In this document: positions 6,258 to 7,648 of the stretch, piece after piece
How the letters are laid out: every line of letters begins with the position of its first letter
Numbering within the stretch: position 1 is the first letter of the stretch
Notes under the pieces: model-generated
What the model saw: only the letters and a program-made list of their open reading frames with translations
What the model was told of the DNA's origin: nothing
The model's database searches: none
NCBI GenBank assembly: GCA_035697245.1
Contig: DASSDH010000043.1
Location: 1-7,648 of the forward strand
Direction of reading: 5' to 3'
Source of the DNA: JACVRX01 sp035697245
GTDB lineage: Bacteria > Actinomycetota > Actinomycetes > Jiangellales > Jiangellaceae
Length of the DNA: 7,648 nucleotides
Program-made: the position numbers and the translations under genes

Positions 6258-6641
6258 TCATTCCGGCTGAGTTTCGGCGACAAGGATCGCGTCGGCGTCC
6301 GCCGGCTCCGATACCGATGCGAAGTGAAAGGCCCGGTTCAGGCCGGTGATCTCCAGCACGCGGCGAACATTGGGCTGGACATCGAAGAGCGTGACTCCCG
6401 CTCCGCGCCGTGCTAGCCGCTTGCGCAACAGGACCAGCATGCCCAGCCCGCTCGAGTCGAGATAGGAAACCGTCGACAGATCGAGATGCACCGATCGGTC
6501 AGACGGCAGAGCGAGAATCTCGTCGCGTAGTTCCGGCACCTGGGTGACGTCGATCTCACCGGTCCAGCGCAAATTCGTCACCGCATGCCCGTCGGCTACG
6601 GAGAACACCGCGGGGGGAGTGGGAGTCGAGCGTCGGCCCAT
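6258..6641 (-). CDS. STAS-domain anti-sigma-factor antagonist (SpoIIAA/RsbV-like)
   Basis: A 127-aa single-domain STAS protein. After a short Pro/Thr-rich leader the domain runs from about residue 11 to 118: VTNLRWTGEIDVTQVPELRD, then the key segment HLDLSTVSYLDSSGLGMLVL, then VTLFDVQPNVRRVLEITGL. S63 in D62-S63-S64-G65-L66 aligns with the serine of SpoIIAA (Ser58) that the cognate anti-sigma kinase phosphorylates. The protein should therefore act as a phosphorylation-controlled partner-switching antagonist that frees a stress-type sigma factor. No RsbW-like kinase or sigma factor is in the window. ATG 6641 is preferred because AAGG lies eight bases upstream; ATG 6647 and ATG 6662 are alternatives. 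Upstream on the same strand is the decayed GAF-ANTAR gene, with a spacer of about 155 bases that shows no clear promoter. Confidence 0.9.
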   Translation of the reverse strand: MGRRSTPTPPAVFSVADGHAVTNLRWTGEIDVTQVPELRDEILALPSDRSVHLDLSTVSYLDSSGLGMLVLLRKRLARRGAGVTLFDVQPNVRRVLEITGLNRAFHFASVSEPADADAILVAETQPE

Positions 6642-6796
6642 GAACATCGCCTTAGTCAGCATGAAGGGGAGTTGGACGCCGACTTCTTGACGACCGCTTG
6701 TTCCAAGTCTCCACGGGCCATGACACCTGGGCAAGGCCTCCATTGAAGCAAGTTGCATAGGACGAACGCCGCCAACCGTCGTGACGAGCCAATCCG

Positions 6797-7140
6797 TCAG
6801 GGTTGTTGGGTGCGATGGACGATCTCGGCGGCGATGTCGCGGACCTTCGGTTCTGGTCCTGGGACAGGGTCGCCAGATACTTGACGCTCATCCGGGTTGC
6901 AGCGCAGCTCCGCCATGATGATGCCCTTGGCCTGGTCGATCACAGCGGGGATTGCAACGCCTGCTGCAGCTGCTGCGCCAGCTCCGAGGTACTGCTGTAC
7001 AGCGCGGCGTTGGCCTGGGCGACCGCCGCGTAGTGAGCGAAGGTACGCCCAATGGATAGGTCGAACGGCCCATCGCTGCATCCCGTACACGTCGAGCGCA
7101 CCGATCGTCCGCTCTATGGACAAACTTCTCGGGCTCGCGT
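6797..7140 (-). pseudogene. GAF-ANTAR regulator, 5'-truncated with at least four frameshifts
   Basis: Read on the minus strand, matching segments lie in three frames. SLSIERTIGALDVYGMQ (to about 7070) is the end of a GAF domain. After a shift it continues PFDLSIGRTFAHYAAVAQAN and ALYSSTSELAQQLQQALQS (7068-6949), the GAF terminal helix and linker, with an in-frame TGA soon after. After a shift back comes AVIDQAKGIIMAELRCNPDE (6946-6887), the start of the RNA-binding ANTAR domain. A further shift gives KYLATLSQDQNR (6882-6848), and a last one gives KVRDIAAEIVHRTQQP ending at TGA 6797. Order and spacing match a normal GAF-ANTAR protein, but roughly the first half of the gene is missing where the divergent kinase begins. 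A single frame (TTG 7123 to 6797) stays open throughout, so an automatic caller could report a 108-aa protein with scrambled stretches. ANTAR proteins normally act as transcription antiterminators; this copy should be dead. Confidence 0.8.
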
Positions 7141-7186
7141 TGCGGTAGGTGGGGTTGCATCATCTGTTTCTGAGGTGGTGCGGCCG

Positions 7187-7648
7187 ATGGCGGACGTGCG
7201 CGTGAACAGCAGGGGGACGGTTTCGGCTTTTCGTCGGGCGTGGCGACGTGTGACGAGTGGCTCGGTGCGCGGCGGGGTGCTCGATGTGGCGCTGGGCGTG
7301 GTTGCCGCGTATGCGGCCGTGATACTGACCGTTGAGTTCTACGGCCGTCTGTCGACGCCCGCCCAGGTCGCCGCGGTGGTTCTCGCGGGTGTTTATGGCG
7401 CAGCAGTCATGTTCCGCCGCGTCGCGCTTCGGGCGGTGGTGGCGGTGCAGGTCATCACAGCGGTCGGGTATGTCGCGCTCGGGTTGCCGGTGTATGCGTT
7501 GGGTCCCGCGGTGTTGGTCACGCTGTACACGGTGGGGTCGCGGCTGTCACGGCGACCTGCCCTGACCCTGCTGGGTGTTGTCGAAGGGGCGATGGCGGTC
7601 CTACTGCTGCCAGGAACGACCGGGCTTTCCACGTGGGTGCTGTATGCG
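7187..7648 (+). CDS. sensor histidine kinase, N-terminal membrane region (partial)
   Basis: It starts at ATG 7187, with AGGTGG about eight bases upstream (GTG 7178 is an in-frame alternative), and is open to the window end (154 codons, no stop). After a basic cytoplasmic leader (residues 1-30) come four or five hydrophobic helices, about 31-50, 59-76, 82-101, 103-117 and 125-142. The signature YALGPAVLVTLYTVGSRLSR lies at about 103-122. This layout and the GPAVLV-LYTV motif are typical of the membrane domain in front of HisKA_3-type kinases (NarX/DesK-like) in actinobacteria. The dimerisation/phosphoacceptor and ATPase domains would lie beyond the window, so the kinase call rests on the N-terminus only. 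It is divergent from the GAF-ANTAR remnant, and its promoter probably lies within that decayed sequence. Confidence 0.7.
   Translation, partial: MADVRVNSRGTVSAFRRAWRRVTSGSVRGGVLDVALGVVAAYAAVILTVEFYGRLSTPAQVAAVVLAGVYGAAVMFRRVALRAVVAVQVITAVGYVALGLPVYALGPAVLVTLYTVGSRLSRRPALTLLGVVEGAMAVLLLPGTTGLSTWVLYA

Noticed and set aside
6183..6283. Possible short minus-strand peptide between the STAS and DinB-like genes (LVPHPMGLVAPLYDASQRFW)
   Set aside because: It reads fairly naturally but runs straight into the DinB-like gene in the wrong frame and has no stop or ribosome-binding site of its own, so it is more likely leader sequence.
1..7648. CRISPR array or intact insertion sequence
   Set aside because: No regularly spaced repeats, no transposase motif, and no terminal inverted repeats flanking a gene were seen.

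Overview
The window comes from a high-GC Gram-positive bacterium, almost certainly an actinomycete. The coding regions have strongly G/C-biased third positions. The gene families (PRC-barrel stress protein, MMPL transporter, DinB/mycothiol-type metal-binding protein, GAF-ANTAR and STAS regulators, four-helix-type sensor kinase N-terminus) are typical of Actinomycetota. I cannot name a genus.

Layout. Positions 1-333 hold the 3' end of an unrecognised protein, probably frameshifted near position 95. Positions 334-674 have no convincing gene. A 122-aa PRC-barrel protein (675-1043, +) follows and ends in a strong hairpin terminator (1095-1136). Positions 1140-1498 are decayed sequence in which the last part of a tyrosine site-specific integrase is readable across a one-base frameshift. 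A complete 569-aa class-V aminotransferase / cysteine-desulfurase-like enzyme (1531-3240, +) runs toward a minus-strand operon. The two converge on a 90-nt near-perfect palindrome (3234-3323) that probably terminates transcription from both sides.

The minus-strand operon, read from high to low coordinates, has three genes. The first is a DinB-fold / maleylpyruvate-isomerase-like metal-binding protein (6155-5592). The second is a previously uncalled 43-aa ORF (5595-5464) coupled to it by a GTGA overlap. The third is a 704-aa MMPL/RND transporter (5458-3344) whose ribosome-binding site lies in the last codons of the small ORF. Upstream on the same strand is a STAS-domain anti-sigma-factor antagonist (6641-6258). 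Upstream of that is a GAF-ANTAR regulator pseudogene (about 7140-6797), truncated at its 5' end and shifting frame at least four times. A divergent sensor histidine kinase starts at 7187 (+) and runs off the window.

How it fits together. The intact genes suggest stress or envelope functions: PRC-barrel protein, partner-switching STAS protein, and export with a thiol/metal enzyme. The three decayed loci (1-333, integrase, GAF-ANTAR) suggest an old insertion or rearrangement zone. The long neighbouring genes are intact, so wholesale sequencing error is unlikely. I see no CRISPR array, tRNA, rRNA or intact mobile element. The best candidates for something undescribed are the coupled 43-aa ORF and the 90-nt palindrome.
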